Below are positions 62,422 through 64,000 of a stretch of 64,000 bases of DNA, in pieces. Each line of letters begins with the position of its first letter. The first letter of the stretch is position 1. The DNA lies in the NCBI RefSeq assembly GCF_000269985.1, contig NC_016109.1, positions 2,728,001-2,792,000 on the forward strand, given 5' to 3'. A model generated the notes under the pieces. That model saw only the letters and a list, made by a program, of their open reading frames with translations. It made no database searches and was not told the DNA's origin. Source of the stretch: Kitasatospora setae KM-6054. Its GTDB lineage: Bacteria; Actinomycetota; Actinomycetes; Streptomycetales; Streptomycetaceae. The translations under genes were made by a program, and so were the position numbers.

Positions 62422-62494
62422 CTCCCCCAATTGGACTCGAACCAATAACCTGCCGATTAACAGTCGGCTGCTCTGCCAATTGAGCTATGGGGGA
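62422..62494 (-). tRNA. tRNA-Asn (anticodon GUU), copy 1
   Basis: A 73-nt cloverleaf: acceptor TCCCCCA pairs with TGGGGGA, anticodon loop CTGTTAA (anticodon GTT), T-arm TTGGTTCGAGTCCAA, discriminator G, no CCA. It lies 5 bp downstream of copy 2 in transcription order. Confidence 0.95.
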
Positions 62495-62499
62495 CCGCG

Positions 62500-62572
62500 C
62501 TCCTCCAATTGGACTCGAACCAATAACCTGCCGATTAACAGTCGGCTGCTCTGCCAATTGAGCTATGGAGGA
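62500..62572 (-). tRNA. tRNA-Asn (anticodon GUU), copy 2
   Basis: A 73-nt cloverleaf identical to copy 1 except for the fourth acceptor pair, which is T-A instead of C-G. Anticodon loop CTGTTAA. Probably cotranscribed with copy 1. Confidence 0.95.
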
Positions 62573-62881
62573 TCGTGCTTCCGCTGCGACCGCCCGGTCT
62601 CCGGATCGCTCCGGGGCCACGCTGCTCGCTGCGGGACATACATTAGCGCACTCAGGGGGGTGTTCCGCCAATCGCTTTCCCCGGCCGCCTCCCCCACCGG
62701 CGGCCGGGCCCGCCCGCCGGTCCGGTCCGGCGCGCCCCGCGCGCGCCCCGGGGCGCGGACGGGGATGCTGGTGCACGGCGGCCCGGTGGCCGGGAACCGC
62801 CGCCGGAAGGGTGGTTCGCCACCCGGCCGGACGGGTAGACGCGGCACACAATCGCGCGGCGACGAAGGGTGGAACCCAGGC
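62573..62881. other. Intergenic region between tRNA-Asn genes and the small membrane protein
   Basis: 309 bp, divergent. An AT-richer patch at 62635-62650 (gacatacattagcgcac) may be the tRNA promoter. No gene is seen. Confidence 0.45.
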
Positions 62882-63175
62882 ATGTGGAAGGTGTCGTTGA
62901 TCGTGGGCCTCGGGATCGGGTACGTCCTCGGTACCCGGGCCGGACGCGAGCGGTACGAGCAGCTGGCCGGCGCGGCCCGGCAGGTGCGGGACAACCCGCG
63001 GGTGCAGGACGCCGCGGAGAAGGCCAGGCAGCAGGCGGGCGCGGTCGCCGGGAAGGCCGCCGGCGCGGTCGCCGACAAGGTCGGCGAGAAGCTGCCGAAC
63101 GCGCTGACCGAGCGCGTCCCGTACTTCGCCCGGCAGCACGGCGAGGACGACGGCTGGGGCACCGTCCGCCCCTGA
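62882..63175 (+). CDS. Small YtxH-like membrane protein
   Basis: The 97-residue product has one N-terminal membrane helix (SLIVGLGIGYVLGTRAG) followed by a charged helical region with apolipophorin-like Ala/Lys/Gly repeats (EKARQQAGAVAGKAAGAVAD). The GxGxGYVLGTRAGRERYEQ start is common in actinobacterial YtxH-type stress proteins. The function is unknown. Start ATG 62882 with GGTGGAACC upstream. Confidence 0.85.
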   Translation: MWKVSLIVGLGIGYVLGTRAGRERYEQLAGAARQVRDNPRVQDAAEKARQQAGAVAGKAAGAVADKVGEKLPNALTERVPYFARQHGEDDGWGTVRP

Positions 63176-63319
63176 ACCGCCGCCACTGGCCGCCGCAATC
63201 CGCCGCACGCCCGCTGAGCTGCGGCGGAGGGTCGCCGGACGGGGTGGTTCCGGTACCGACTGGGCAACACTTGCGGCAGTCGGGCCCGCCCCGGCCGCCG
63301 ACTGCGGCATGATCTCGGC

Positions 63320-64000
63320 ATGGCCATCGTCGCGGGCATCGACAGCTCCACCACTCGCACCCGGATCGTCGCGTGCGACGCCGACACCGGCGCCGTGCTC
63401 CGGCAGGGCCGGGCACCCCACCCGCTGCCCGAGGGCGACGAGGGCCGGAGCACCGAGGTCGACCCGCAGACCTGGCTGCACTCGCTCGGCGACGCCGCCG
63501 CCGGGGGCCTGCTGGAGGGCGTCCGGGCGATCGGCGTCTCGGCCCAGCAGCACGGCCTGATCGGGCTGGACGCCGGCGGCGTGCTGGTGCGGCCCGCACT
63601 GCTCTGGAACGACCCCCGCTCGGCCGGCTCGGCCGCCGCGCTGCTGGACGCGCTGGGCGGGCCGCACCCCTGGGTGGAGGCGATCGGCGCCGTCCCCGGC
63701 CCCACCTACACCATCGCCAAACTGCGCTGGCTGGCCGAGTTCGAGCCGGCCTCGGCGCAGCGGATCGCCGAGGTGCTGCTGCCGCACGACTGGCTGGTCT
63801 CCCAGCTGCTCGGCGGGCCGAAGCGGCGCACCACCGACCGCGGCGACGCCTCCGGCACCGGCTACTGGTCGCCGGTCACCGGCGAGTACCGGCAGGACCT
63901 GGTCAAGCTGGCGCTCGGCCACGAGCTGGGCGTCCCGCACGTGCTCGGCCCGGCCGAGCCCGCCGGGCACACCCCCGAGGGGCTGCTGATCTCGGCCGGC
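63320..64000 (+). CDS. FGGY-family carbohydrate kinase (xylulokinase-like), 3' end missing
   Basis: The first 227 residues are inside the window. The ATPase motif GIDSSTTRTRIVACD is at the N-terminus. Active-site GVSAQQHGLIGLD and LLWNDPRSA motifs, TIAKLRWLAEFEP, VLLPHDWLVSQL and TDRGDASGTGYWSP are all typical of XylB. It phosphorylates a ketose, most likely D-xylulose, with ATP. Start ATG 63320; the gene runs off the right edge. Confidence 0.9.
   Translation, partial: MAIVAGIDSSTTRTRIVACDADTGAVLRQGRAPHPLPEGDEGRSTEVDPQTWLHSLGDAAAGGLLEGVRAIGVSAQQHGLIGLDAGGVLVRPALLWNDPRSAGSAAALLDALGGPHPWVEAIGAVPGPTYTIAKLRWLAEFEPASAQRIAEVLLPHDWLVSQLLGGPKRRTTDRGDASGTGYWSPVTGEYRQDLVKLALGHELGVPHVLGPAEPAGHTPEGLLISAG

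Overview
The window is about 73-75% GC with strong third-position GC bias. It carries a block typical of Streptomycetaceae chromosomes: terD paralogues, ahpE, DUF3052, aceE, then fasR-fabD-fabH-acpP-fabF-DUF3145. I read it as a core chromosomal segment of a Streptomyces- or Kitasatospora-like actinomycete. That is inferred from gene content and order; no database was searched.

Layout. 1-4560: the 3' end of a collagen-like (G-X-Y) protein gene followed by two glycosyltransferase genes that both carry TPR-like tails. 4739-13227: an integrated genomic island. It is bounded by a 43-bp exact direct repeat that is the 3' half of a tRNA-Val(UAC) gene (intact at 13186-13257). It carries a DUF6602/PD-(D/E)xK-like gene, then a translationally coupled pair: an alpha/beta hydrolase and a 1426-residue caspase-like/NACHT/WD40 protein with thirteen near-identical 135-bp WD40 repeats. 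The integrase survives only as its last ~81 codons because an IS630-family element (11704-12861) replaced the rest, so the island looks stranded. This pair is the most interesting system in the window and resembles STAND-NTPase conflict/defence modules.

13433-28714: a coiled-coil protein, an FmdB zinc ribbon, then a ter-type stress region. It has a biosynthetic arm (HAD phosphatase, StiP/PELOTA protein, phosphoribosyltransferase, HpcH/HpaI-like lyase), four TerD-superfamily proteins, a DUF475/TerC-like membrane protein, a DUF2637 membrane protein and a Ser/Thr kinase with a PQQ-type sensor domain. 28866-33206: AhpE-type peroxiredoxin, DUF3052 and aceE. 33362-45613: an accessory region with an MFS exporter and its TetR regulator (clear palindromic operators), a NarL-type two-component system, two DUF1023 hydrolases around an acyltransferase, an AKR-MerR pair, a serine beta-lactamase-like hydrolase and a pirin.

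45705-51402: the type II fatty-acid synthase operon with its PucR-type activator, then DUF3145. 51818-64000: MarR regulator, LCP cell-wall ligase, a PLP deaminase-family enzyme, an ankyrin/beta-propeller lipoprotein pair, an M9 collagenase, two paralogous trypsin-like lipoproteins, one tRNA with a CAU anticodon, two tandem tRNA-Asn genes, a small membrane protein and the start of a FGGY sugar kinase. No CRISPR array, rRNA or origin was seen.
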